Positions 27,792 through 35,315 of a stretch of DNA of 64,000 bases are shown piece by piece; the first letter of the stretch is position 1, and each line of letters opens with the position of its first letter. Source of the DNA: Bifidobacterium tibiigranuli. Its GTDB lineage: Bacteria; Actinomycetota; Actinomycetes; Actinomycetales; Bifidobacteriaceae. Under the pieces are notes generated by a model. That model did not search any database. It saw only the letters and a list, made by a program, of their open reading frames with translations, and had not been told where the DNA came from. The DNA lies in contig NZ_QLZA01000004.1 of NCBI RefSeq assembly GCF_009371885.1, positions 124,001-188,000 of the forward strand. The letters are read 5' to 3'. A program made the position numbers and the translations under genes.

Positions 27792-27909
27792 CTGACGGCG
27801 CAAAGCACCGTCCTTCGCGACCTTAGTGGTCGCTCACCTCGCCTACGCACTGACGGCGCAAAACACGCCGTCCTTCGGTCCCTTGGCGGGGCCTCACTTC
27901 ACCTACAGA
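27792..27909. repeat. Tandem duplication of a 58-60 bp structured unit
   Basis: Unit one (27792-27849) and unit two (27850-27909) each begin CTGACGGCGCAAA, continue with CCGTCCTTCG and end with CTCACxTCxCCTAC. Each unit contains a small hairpin (GACGGCG/CGCCGTC in unit two). The next feature is a terminator-like hairpin. Confidence 0.75.
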
Positions 27910-27933
27910 CAGCACACCGTGCTGTCTGTTTTA
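27906..27933 (+). terminator. Intrinsic terminator-like hairpin
   Basis: Ten-base perfect stem CAGACAGCAC/GTGCTGTCTG with a 3-base loop, followed by TTTTA. It lies 340 bases after the aldo/keto reductase and just before the PgeF-like gene, so it may end a transcript through the repeat region. Confidence 0.7.
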
Positions 27934-27999
27934 CGGTTCAGCTGGACTGTGCGCTTTACGGCTCAACACAGCGAGGCGCGGTAATCCGGGCTTCATACC

Positions 28000-29037
28000 A
28001 TGATTGAGACTATGACCGATTTCTCTTCCACTACGCATGGCAGCCCGCAATTCGATGATGCGATTCTCGACAGCAGCGCGATGTCGCCGACCGACAGCGC
28101 AGGCAACCCGATTCCGGTCACCATACCGATCGATCTGGCCCCGGGCGTCAAGGTCGTGTACACCACGCGGCTGGGCGGCGTGAGCCAAGGCGATTGGGGC
28201 AACTGCAACTACGGCGGCAAAGGCGGGGAACCGCCGGAGCGCGTCACGGCCAATCGCATCGCCCTAGCCAAGGAATTGAACGCGGATTTGTCCTTAGTGA
28301 GTCAGATTCACTCCGGCATCGCCGTGGATACGGACAAGTTGGCCGACAAGCACAAGCACAATGCGCCCTTCGGCATCGATCTGTCAGGAACGGTCAAATC
28401 GGGCAATGATACCGTCATCGAAGCCGATGCGCAGGTCACATCCCGTACCGGCCTCGCCCTTGGCATGTTCGCCGCGGACTGCATGCCGGTCCTGCTGGCA
28501 GACCCTGAGCACGGCATCATCGGCGCAGCGCATTGCGGTCGGGGTGGGCTGCTGCGCGGCGTCATTGGCGCATGCGTCGAGCTGATGGTGAGCAAAGGCG
28601 CGCAGCCGCAGCATATCGTCGCTACGTTGGGCCCGCGCATCTGTGCGGATTGCTATGAGGTCGGCGGCGAGATCGCCGATGATTTCGACGCGCATTTCCC
28701 GGGCAGCTATTCGCTGACGCGCTTCTCGGGGCCGGGCGTCGACCTTGTGGCTGCCGCGATGCAGGAACTGGCCGCCGCTGGCATCCCGCGCGACAACGTC
28801 ATCGATTCACGTCCGCGTGTCGCTGCCGCAACCCAGTATCTGAGCGAAGACGAAGAGCTGATTGGATTGTGCCTGCGCGATGACGAGGATTCGCCGCGCC
28901 TGAACGAGCGCATCGCCAAGCTGCGCCATCCCATGTGCACCTTCGAGAATCCGCTGTGGTACTCGCATCGTCGCAGCTCGCGGGCAAACAAGGCGCACGA
29001 AGGCCGCATGCTCGCGCTTATCGTCCAAAATCGCTGA
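28000..29037 (+). CDS. PgeF/YfiH-like laccase-domain protein
   Basis: A 345-residue cytosolic protein of the laccase-domain (YfiH/PgeF/LACC1) family, members of which have purine nucleoside phosphorylase or peptidoglycan-editing activity. The metal and active-site residues appear in QIHSG (His), FAADCMPVLL (Cys) and GAAHCGRGGLLRGVI (His, Cys). The family is usually about 240-260 residues; here there is a 50-residue N-terminal lead. Starts at 28000 or 28012 are both possible, with no strong site for either. It may be co-transcribed with the next gene 160 bases on. Confidence 0.88.
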   Translation: MIETMTDFSSTTHGSPQFDDAILDSSAMSPTDSAGNPIPVTIPIDLAPGVKVVYTTRLGGVSQGDWGNCNYGGKGGEPPERVTANRIALAKELNADLSLVSQIHSGIAVDTDKLADKHKHNAPFGIDLSGTVKSGNDTVIEADAQVTSRTGLALGMFAADCMPVLLADPEHGIIGAAHCGRGGLLRGVIGACVELMVSKGAQPQHIVATLGPRICADCYEVGGEIADDFDAHFPGSYSLTRFSGPGVDLVAAAMQELAAAGIPRDNVIDSRPRVAAATQYLSEDEELIGLCLRDDEDSPRLNERIAKLRHPMCTFENPLWYSHRRSSRANKAHEGRMLALIVQNR

Positions 29038-29199
29038 GTCGAAATCGCTGGGTCAAAAAACACTAAGTCAAACACACTGAGCAATGAGCACTGTAGATTC
29101 CGCAGTCGATTCAGCCTCTTGCGCAGGCGCCTCAGCTGACCCCTCAGCTGACGCCTCAGTGTTGCCCATGCGCAGTTGCAAACGCTAGACTTGGGTTCC

Positions 29200-29889
29200 A
29201 TGGAGCATATCAACGTCGTGATTTCCGGATTCGGGCCGTACGAGGGCGTCGAGAGCAATCCCGCCTATGAGGTGCCTGCCGCGCTGGCTGGTCGAGGGCT
29301 GGGCGAGCGGGGCGACGAGCGCGACGATGCGCTGCGCGACGTCGAGGTGTCGATTACGGCGACGCGGCTGCCGATCAGCTTCGGAAGCGCCTGGCCTACG
29401 CTGCTCAAAACCATCGAGGCCGTCAATCCCGACATCGTCATCGCCACTGGCCTCAAGCAGGCGTCGCATGGCATCCGGCTTGAGCGCTGCGCCATTAATG
29501 TCATGGATGCGAGTCGGCCTGACGCCGACAACGCGCTGCCCACGCGCCTGCCCATCGATGCGCAGGGGCCGGCTGCCTACTGGACCAGACTGCCGTTGCG
29601 CTCGATTCTCGCCGATTTCACCCGGGACGGCATTCCCGCGTCGCTGAGCTCGGATGCTGGAACCTTCGTGTGCAACTCGCTGTTCTACAATCTGCTCAAC
29701 TGGTCCTCGTCGCAGCCGCGTGTGCTGTCGGGCTTCGTCAATTTCCCGATGCTGACAGACGCCGACGGCACTGACGGCGCGCAGCTTGGCCTGCCGATGA
29801 ATCAGCAGATCGAGGCGGGACGAGACGTGGTGCGCGAAGCCGTCCGGTACTATCTGCAGCCGTCATCCAGCGACATTCTGCTTGAGTAG
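29200..29889 (+). CDS. Pyroglutamyl-peptidase I-like protein lacking the catalytic His
   Basis: A 229-residue protein matching the C15 pyroglutamyl-peptidase family, which removes N-terminal pyroglutamate from peptides in the cytosol. Visible family segments are VVISGFGPYEGVESNPAYEV, HGIRLERCAINVMDA with the catalytic Glu95, and AGTFVCNSLFY with the nucleophile Cys158. The third member of the triad should be the His of a GF(I/V)H(V/I)P motif, but here the codon reads Asn (GFVNFP, Asn181). The enzyme may be inactive, altered in chemistry or using another base. The rest is intact, without frameshift. I place the start at 29200. Confidence 0.85.
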   Translation: MEHINVVISGFGPYEGVESNPAYEVPAALAGRGLGERGDERDDALRDVEVSITATRLPISFGSAWPTLLKTIEAVNPDIVIATGLKQASHGIRLERCAINVMDASRPDADNALPTRLPIDAQGPAAYWTRLPLRSILADFTRDGIPASLSSDAGTFVCNSLFYNLLNWSSSQPRVLSGFVNFPMLTDADGTDGAQLGLPMNQQIEAGRDVVREAVRYYLQPSSSDILLE

Positions 29890-30141
29890 GTGCAGGGGCA
29901 TTGCAGCGCATTGTGCCCGGTACAAGTCGCATATCAGTCGCATTTCAGCTGTGTATCAATCTCATATCAGCGCGGGCGACTTTCGCCTTCAACGCTTTGT
30001 AACTGCACGGTGGTGCTGTTTCTTGTAGCGGTATCGCTAAGGATTGTGCGAGTCTGCGGGCAATGCGCGGTTTCGTGCGTTAGAGTGCAAGCGGTGATGA
30101 GTTTTATGGCACGCTAGGTGCCGGCGGTGAAAGGAAACAAC

Positions 30142-31704
30142 ATGGTGGAGGGCTTCCCAATCGTCCTGCGGGGATATGACAAGGACAGGGTCGATGAGGC
30201 GTTCACGCAGTCCCGGGAGACGCTGAATAGTCTTCGCGAGCAGGTCAAGTCGAGCGACGATACGATTCTGCAGCTTCAGGCCCAGCTGCAGGAGGAGAAG
30301 AACAACGCCAAGAAGGCGTCACAGGGTAATTCCTTTGCCTCGCTGGGCGCGAACGCCCAGCAGATGCTCGCATCGGCGGAGCAAACGAGCACCGAGCTGC
30401 TCGAGCGGGCCAAGCAGGATGCTGCTGCCACTCGGGCAAGCGCGCAGGCGCAGGCGCAGACCCTGCTCAACAACGCGAAGCTGGATGCGCAGCGCATGAT
30501 CGATGACGCTGACGCGAAGGCCGAGGCAACCGTCGGCAAGGCGAAGAGCGAGGCGGACACACTGAGCAAAAGCACTCGCGCCGATGCCGACCAGCTCACT
30601 TCGCAGACGGCTAAAACCGTGGCCGAGCAGCGCGACGCGCTCGAAATTGAGTTGAGTAACGCGCGCGAGGAGCACAACAAGCGACTCGCTTCCGAACGCG
30701 CCTCGCAGGAGCGCGAAATCGCTGATATGAAGGCGCAGGCGACCAAGGAGGTCGCCGAGCAGCGCAAAACGGCGAACGATGAGATCGCACGGCTCAAAAG
30801 CGAGGCGAACGACCAGATCGAAAGCGCGCTCGCCGAGGCGAACAAGAAGCTTGCGGATGTGCGCGAGCAGGTCTCGCATATGATGACCGAGGCCAAGCGG
30901 CAGGTGGGGGAGATCACCGACTCCGCGAACGCGAAGGCCCGCGAGATTCTTGACGAGGCGCAGGTGCAGCGCACGCAGATGATCAGCCAGGTCAATGCCG
31001 AGTCCGAGCAGATTCGCAACGATATCACCGCGCAGCAGGACGAGGCGACCGCCAAGGTCAACGATCTGCTCGATCATCTCGAGCAGCGCCGCGCCGAGGC
31101 CAAGCAGGAGGCGGACGAGCTGGTCGGCCAGGCCAAGGCCGCGCGCGAACAGGCTGACGCCTATGCCGCTGCCAAGCGCGAGGAGGCCGATAAGGAAGCT
31201 ACCAGCATTCTCGATAAGGCGGGACGGGACGCCGACCGGCAGGTTGAGGAACGCCGTGCGGCCGCCCAGTCCGAGCTTGATGGCCTGACGATGCATATCA
31301 AGGAGTTGCAAGAGCGCGAGTCGGGAATCACGCAGCGGGTCACAGAACTGCGTTCGCTCTTTGCGAATGCGTTCTCAGGCTTCGATTTCGCCGGGCCGCG
31401 CGAATCCGGTGCCGACAACGTGCCGGTGCTTAACGCGGTTGCCGCCAACGATAGCGCTGATCAGTCCAGCCAGGCGGATGCCTCCGCGCCGGAGGAAGCT
31501 GCTGCGCCGGACGCCGGTCAGGATGCCGAAGCGGCGAACGAGACGTCCTCGGAGCAGCCTGCATCGGGTGAGACGGCACAAGCTGATGCCGCTGCTGCAT
31601 TAGGCAACGAGGACGCGAACGCTGAATCCGCGCAGATCGACCAAGGCCAAGATGGCCAGGAATCGTCCGGTCAGGAGACGCAGGAAATTGAGTTGACTAG
31701 CTGA
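30142..31704 (+). CDS. Long DivIVA-like coiled-coil protein
   Basis: A 520-residue cytosolic protein. Its first 40 residues carry a DivIVA-type start, FPIVLRGYDKDRVDEAFTQS, which targets curved membrane in DivIVA/Wag31 proteins. About 380 residues of almost unbroken Ala/Glu/Lys/Arg coiled coil follow, then a 110-residue acidic disordered tail (PDAGQDAEAANETSS). Filament-forming proteins of this shape (Scy, FilP, Wag31-like) guide polar growth and division in actinobacteria. The start at 30142 follows AAAGGAAAC, and a GTG at 30118 is an alternative. Transcription ends at a 14-bp stem hairpin. The precise role is inferred. Confidence 0.82.
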   Translation: MVEGFPIVLRGYDKDRVDEAFTQSRETLNSLREQVKSSDDTILQLQAQLQEEKNNAKKASQGNSFASLGANAQQMLASAEQTSTELLERAKQDAAATRASAQAQAQTLLNNAKLDAQRMIDDADAKAEATVGKAKSEADTLSKSTRADADQLTSQTAKTVAEQRDALEIELSNAREEHNKRLASERASQEREIADMKAQATKEVAEQRKTANDEIARLKSEANDQIESALAEANKKLADVREQVSHMMTEAKRQVGEITDSANAKAREILDEAQVQRTQMISQVNAESEQIRNDITAQQDEATAKVNDLLDHLEQRRAEAKQEADELVGQAKAAREQADAYAAAKREEADKEATSILDKAGRDADRQVEERRAAAQSELDGLTMHIKELQERESGITQRVTELRSLFANAFSGFDFAGPRESGADNVPVLNAVAANDSADQSSQADASAPEEAAAPDAGQDAEAANETSSEQPASGETAQADAAAALGNEDANAESAQIDQGQDGQESSGQETQEIELTS

Positions 31705-31750
31705 AACGCAACTGGCGTAAGGCCCAATAGGACTTAAGCAAAGCCCAATA

Positions 31751-31796
31751 AGGCGGTTGAATCCGACGAATACGCTGGATTCAACCGCCTTTGTTA
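31751..31796 (+). terminator. Terminator of the DivIVA-like gene
   Basis: Perfect 14-base stem AGGCGGTTGAATCC/GGATTCAACCGCCT with a 12-base loop, then TTTGTTAT. Confidence 0.85.
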
Positions 31797-32007
31797 TATG
31801 TCTCGTTATGCGTATCGATTTTGTCGACCGCGTATTGCGCTGCTTCTTCATGCCCGGCGGCTAAACTCAGGATGGAATTCCGGCGGTGTGAGCGGCGCTG
31901 TGCCGTTGCCACGCCGCATTGTGCAGAGTCGGCATCGGCCGGGTTTGGTGTCAGGCGGCACCTAAACCGGTATGGTGCTGACTCGTTGATGAGAATCAAG
32001 GAGCAGT
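31797..32007 (+). promoter_or_regulatory. Upstream region of pepC
   Basis: About 210 bases with no gene. It must contain the pepC promoter. The AAGGAG just before 32008 sets the start. I see no clear operator. Confidence 0.5.
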
Positions 32008-33342
32008 ATGACTGAAATCAAACCGCTGAACGAAACCAGGCTGGAAGAGCTGCGCGAAGGCTTCGAGTCCGGGGCCTCCAACCGTCTCGCGATGAACGCC
32101 GTCACGACGTCCGGCATCGATAAGGTGGCGCGCAACTACGACCGTTCGCGCCTGTTGCAGCGTCATTTCTCGGTGACGGTTGACAATGGCGAGGTCACGA
32201 ATCAGAATCGTTCCGGCCGCTGCTGGCTGTTCAGCTCGCTCAACGCGGCGCGTTTCATCGCCAAGAAGTCGATGGATATGGATCAGTTCGAGCTGTCGCA
32301 GAACTACGCGATGTACTACGACAAGCTTGAGCGCGTCAACTATTTCCTGAGGGATGTGGCGGCGCTGGTCCGCGCCGGTGAACCTGCCGATTCCCAGCTG
32401 ATGCTGCATTTGCTGGCGGATGTGATGGGCGACGGCGGCCAGTGGACGATGGCCATGAACATCTACAAGAAGTATGGTGCGGTGCCCAAGCCGCTGTTCC
32501 CGGAGACGCAGTCCTCGGCGAATACCAGCCAGATGAACTACGAGCTGCGTTCCATGCTGCACACGCAGGTCGCGCGGATGTATGCCGAGCCTTCGCGCAT
32601 CGACGAGATCGTCAACGAGGGCGTGGAGGCCGGGCATCGCATGCTGACGATTCACCTGGGTGAGCCGCCGAAGAGCTTCGATTGGGAGTGGACCGACAAG
32701 GATGGCACGTTCCATCGCGATGGTGAAATCACGCCAGTCGAGTTCTGGAACAAGTACATCAACGCCGGATTCGAGGACTATGTATGCCTCGTTGATGACC
32801 CGCGTGCCGAGCACCCGAAGGGCAAGAAGATCGGCATCGAGCATTTGGGCAATGTTGCCGGCAGTGATCCGACCGAATATCTCAACGTGCCCAACCAGTT
32901 CATGAAGGACTGCGCGCGTAAGATCATGGCCGAGCAGGGCATCCCGGTGTGGTTCGGCGCGGACTGCCACCCGATGATGGACCGCGACAACGGCGCCTGG
33001 GCCACCGACCTGTTCGAATACGGCAGCGTCTACGGCTTCGATTTTGACCTCGACAAAGAGCAGCGCGTGCGCTTCGGCGATTCCGCGATGAACCATGCGA
33101 TGGCCTTCTGCGGCGTCGATGTGGCCGAGGATGGCACGACGACCCGCCGCTGGCGCGTCGAGAACTCGTGGGGCGACAAGATTGCTGACAAGGGCTACTT
33201 CACCATGAGCGACGACTGGTTCAGCGAATACGTCTATGAGATCGCCGTCCCCAAGTCCATGCTCCCCGAAGAGTACCTCCAAGCCCTAGCCGAACCAGCC
33301 CAAATGCTCCCCGCCTGGGATCCAATGGGCGCATTGGCCTAA
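32008..33342 (+). CDS. pepC: Aminopeptidase C (C1B, bleomycin-hydrolase family)
   Basis: A 444-residue cytosolic cysteine aminopeptidase that trims N-terminal residues from peptides. The triad is complete: Cys72 in NRSGRCWLFSSLNAAR, His363 in MNHAMAFCGVD and Asn386 in RVENSWGDK. The length equals that of lactobacillal PepC and bleomycin hydrolase. The C-terminal end (residues 435-444, AWDPMGALA) resembles the family arm that sits in the active site and limits it to aminopeptidase action. ATG follows AAGGAG. It ends in a small hairpin. Confidence 0.95.
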   Translation: MTEIKPLNETRLEELREGFESGASNRLAMNAVTTSGIDKVARNYDRSRLLQRHFSVTVDNGEVTNQNRSGRCWLFSSLNAARFIAKKSMDMDQFELSQNYAMYYDKLERVNYFLRDVAALVRAGEPADSQLMLHLLADVMGDGGQWTMAMNIYKKYGAVPKPLFPETQSSANTSQMNYELRSMLHTQVARMYAEPSRIDEIVNEGVEAGHRMLTIHLGEPPKSFDWEWTDKDGTFHRDGEITPVEFWNKYINAGFEDYVCLVDDPRAEHPKGKKIGIEHLGNVAGSDPTEYLNVPNQFMKDCARKIMAEQGIPVWFGADCHPMMDRDNGAWATDLFEYGSVYGFDFDLDKEQRVRFGDSAMNHAMAFCGVDVAEDGTTTRRWRVENSWGDKIADKGYFTMSDDWFSEYVYEIAVPKSMLPEEYLQALAEPAQMLPAWDPMGALA

Positions 33343-33343
33343 A

Positions 33344-33368
33344 AGAAACAGCCCTGTGGGCTGTTTCC
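33344..33368 (+). terminator. Hairpin at the end of pepC
   Basis: AGAAACAGCCC pairs with GGGCTGTTTCC around a very short loop, starting two bases after the stop codon. There is no T run beyond the stem's own TTT. Confidence 0.6.
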
Positions 33369-33739
33369 GGCCAATACGCGCCGGAGGTCGGCTTACGCCG
33401 CCCTCCGGTACTCCGCAAGAATCACAAAAACTCAAGCCTTTCCGCACAAACCCAACCCCAGACGCGTTGGCCTACCCCGGTCGTGTGGAGCCCAGTGGAC
33501 TTTTCCGCGAGAGCCCTGAGAGCCGGCCTACGCCGGCTCTCAGTAGTCCCCGTGGATTGCTCAACGTGACTGTTGCTTCTAACTCAGCAACCGGCGTTGG
33601 CCTAAGACGGACAGCCCTGCTGAGCCGTTAAGCAGACAGCGGTACAGTGTCACGGCTGTGCTACCGCAAATGAACGCGCCGCATTCACGCAACCGTACGC
33701 GACAGCACATCAGCGCACACCAGCACCCAGCAGCACTCA
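33369..33739. repeat. Intergenic region with two related hairpins
   Basis: No gene. Two palindromes share the centre CGGCxTACGCCG: 33381-33408 (CCGGAGG...CCTCCGG outer stem, one mismatch) and 33516-33543 (perfect 12-base stem CTGAGAGCCGGC/GCCGGCTCTCAG, loop CTAC). They look like diverged copies of one palindromic element, and the surrounding text is also loosely duplicated. It lies between convergent genes. Confidence 0.65.
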
Positions 33740-34750
33740 TCAGCGTTCGCCGCCATCGTCCGCAGGGAAGTGGATGCCGGCGCTCTGGCGCATCTGCCAG
33801 AGCGTCTCGCACACCTCGCGGCTCTCCTTGAGCCAGCGGGAATATCGTGATTGCTGTGCCGGCTCGGTCGGAGCTTGGGTGACGTCGGTGAAATCCCGTA
33901 CTTCTTCGCTCATCGGGTTGCCGGTTGGGGATTGGCAGATCTCTCGCACGGTGCCGTCGCTTTCCACAAGGCGGACGCTGCCGAGATCGCCGCCGTTGCC
34001 GAAGCTGAGGATTTGCCGGCCTGCATATATTTCGGAACCAAACTGAGAGTTGACGGTTTTCGAGATGAGCAGGGTGACGTCGAAATGCTGATAATGCAGC
34101 ACTCCGGTGCCCATGGCGTCAGTGCCGGTCGGAAGCAGCAGGGGATGGTATTGCGCGGAAAGCGGCGCTCCGAACAGTGCTATCGCGTCATAGACCAGAT
34201 ATACTCCCAAATCCTGCAGGGCCCCGCCCGAAAACCGCGCGGTAAAAATGTTCGGCGTTTCTCCTGCGAGGAACGCATCGTATTTCGAGGAATATTTCAT
34301 ATACGAAAATACCGCGCCGCTGATTGCTCCCATACCTTCCACTTGGTTTGCGATGCTGCGGAATGCGTCGGTGTGGATATGCCGGGCCGCCTCGAAGAAA
34401 CGCACGTGCGGATGCTGAAGGAGCAGTGACTCGATCTTGGCGAACTCCGCCGGATTCGAGAACGCAGGTTTCTCAACGACGACGTTCTTTCCGGCGCTGA
34501 TGGCTTTGGCTGCCTGCCCATAATGCATCGAATTGGGCGAGGCGATGTACACCGTGTCGATCTGCGAATCCGCGAGAAACTCCTCGATATCGTCATATGC
34601 CGGATATGTTTCGTCGGGGCGTCTGAATCCCTCCGCAGCCTCGCGTGTTCTGGAAAGAATCCCCGCCAACCGCGCGCCCTGCTGCTGGCGCACCGCGTCG
34701 GCGAACTGACGTGATATCCAGCCAGTTCCGATAATCCCTACGTTCATCAT
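33740..34750 (-). CDS. Gfo/Idh/MocA family oxidoreductase
   Basis: A 336-residue NAD(P)-dependent oxidoreductase. It has an N-terminal Rossmann domain (VGIIGTGWISRQFADAV), the conserved EKP motif (GKNVVVEKPAF) and a C-terminal substrate domain. Members act on sugars, inositols or related polyols; the substrate is not readable here. The start follows AAGGGGGC, and a second Met directly after the first is equally likely. It is divergent from the nucleotidyltransferase gene. A link to inositol metabolism of the phosphodiester operon is conceivable, as inositol dehydrogenases belong to this family, but the genes are 22 kb apart. Confidence 0.88.
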   Translation of the reverse strand: MMNVGIIGTGWISRQFADAVRQQQGARLAGILSRTREAAEGFRRPDETYPAYDDIEEFLADSQIDTVYIASPNSMHYGQAAKAISAGKNVVVEKPAFSNPAEFAKIESLLLQHPHVRFFEAARHIHTDAFRSIANQVEGMGAISGAVFSYMKYSSKYDAFLAGETPNIFTARFSGGALQDLGVYLVYDAIALFGAPLSAQYHPLLLPTGTDAMGTGVLHYQHFDVTLLISKTVNSQFGSEIYAGRQILSFGNGGDLGSVRLVESDGTVREICQSPTGNPMSEEVRDFTDVTQAPTEPAQQSRYSRWLKESREVCETLWQMRQSAGIHFPADDGGER

Positions 34751-34885
34751 TTGCCCCCTTGCGCGTGCCGGTCAATCATTCTGCGCTTATCTTACCGTCT
34801 CTTTTCTCCGGGGCGGACTACGTGGGACGCTATGAACAACGATTACGACTTTCTGCCATCGGATAGATGCCGGTACTATGGGTAT

Positions 34886-35209
34886 ATGAATGAACTGACG
34901 CTGCAGGAAGTGGAGAGCGTGGCCAAGCGCGCCGCTGAGAGCCATGGTGTCAAGGAAATGTATGTCTATGGTTCGGTCGCAAAGGGGAGCAGCGGGCTGA
35001 ATTCCGATGTTGATTTGATATATCGGCTTGCCCCAGAGAAAAAGGCCACTGCTGGGGTCATCATGTCGCTCAAGGACGAGTTGGAAAAAGGATTCGGCAG
35101 GCCGGTTTCGCTCCTGTCGATGCGGACTTTCGAGTTCAATGCCAAGCACAGCCCATCAGGAAAGCGGTTTTATGATGCCGTCGAGCACGACCTGAAAAGA
35201 GTTGTCTGA
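34886..35209 (+). CDS. MNT-type nucleotidyltransferase (antitoxin of a HEPN/MNT pair)
   Basis: A 107-residue minimal nucleotidyltransferase from the chosen ATG at 34886; an ATG at 34832 would add 18 residues. The active site is clear: YGSVAKGSSGLNSDVDL (GSx...DxD). In two-gene MNT/HEPN modules this protein adds AMP to the HEPN RNase toxin and silences it. The next frame starts one base inside this stop codon and begins like a HEPN protein but breaks off after 20 codons, so this appears to be an orphaned antitoxin. It could still be active on another target. Confidence 0.85.
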   Translation: MNELTLQEVESVAKRAAESHGVKEMYVYGSVAKGSSGLNSDVDLIYRLAPEKKATAGVIMSLKDELEKGFGRPVSLLSMRTFEFNAKHSPSGKRFYDAVEHDLKRVV

Positions 35210-35271
35210 TGCATAGATCACAAGAAAGAGACGGACTTCTGCTTGAGCATCGAGCCGGGCGGCAGCAATAA
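35209..35271 (+). pseudogene. Truncated HEPN (DUF86-like) toxin remnant
   Basis: A 20-codon frame, MHRSQERDGLLLEHRAGRQQ, whose ATG overlaps the nucleotidyltransferase stop as TGATG, the coupling expected in MNT/HEPN operons. The first 14 residues (RSQERDGLLLEH) look like the N-terminal helix of DUF86/HEPN proteins. The frame then ends, and no more of the toxin is visible before the ABC exporter stop at 35316. I take it as the stub left by a deletion. Confidence 0.55.
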
Positions 35272-35315
35272 ATATACATTAAGTTGTTGTGCGAAATCAT
35301 GAAGGATTTACGCAC

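Larger units (their letters stand above)
27564..27999. other. 436-base intergenic region made of palindromes and a tandem repeat
   Basis: No gene. In order it holds a 20-bp-arm inverted repeat (27624-27677), a 58/60-bp tandem duplication (27792-27909) and a terminator hairpin with TTTT (27906-27933), all listed separately. The high density of structure makes a small RNA possible. Confidence 0.6.

Noticed and set aside
31996..33282. A 428-codon open frame antisense to pepC.
   Set aside because: Shadow of a well-conserved peptidase; no ribosome site and no family features.
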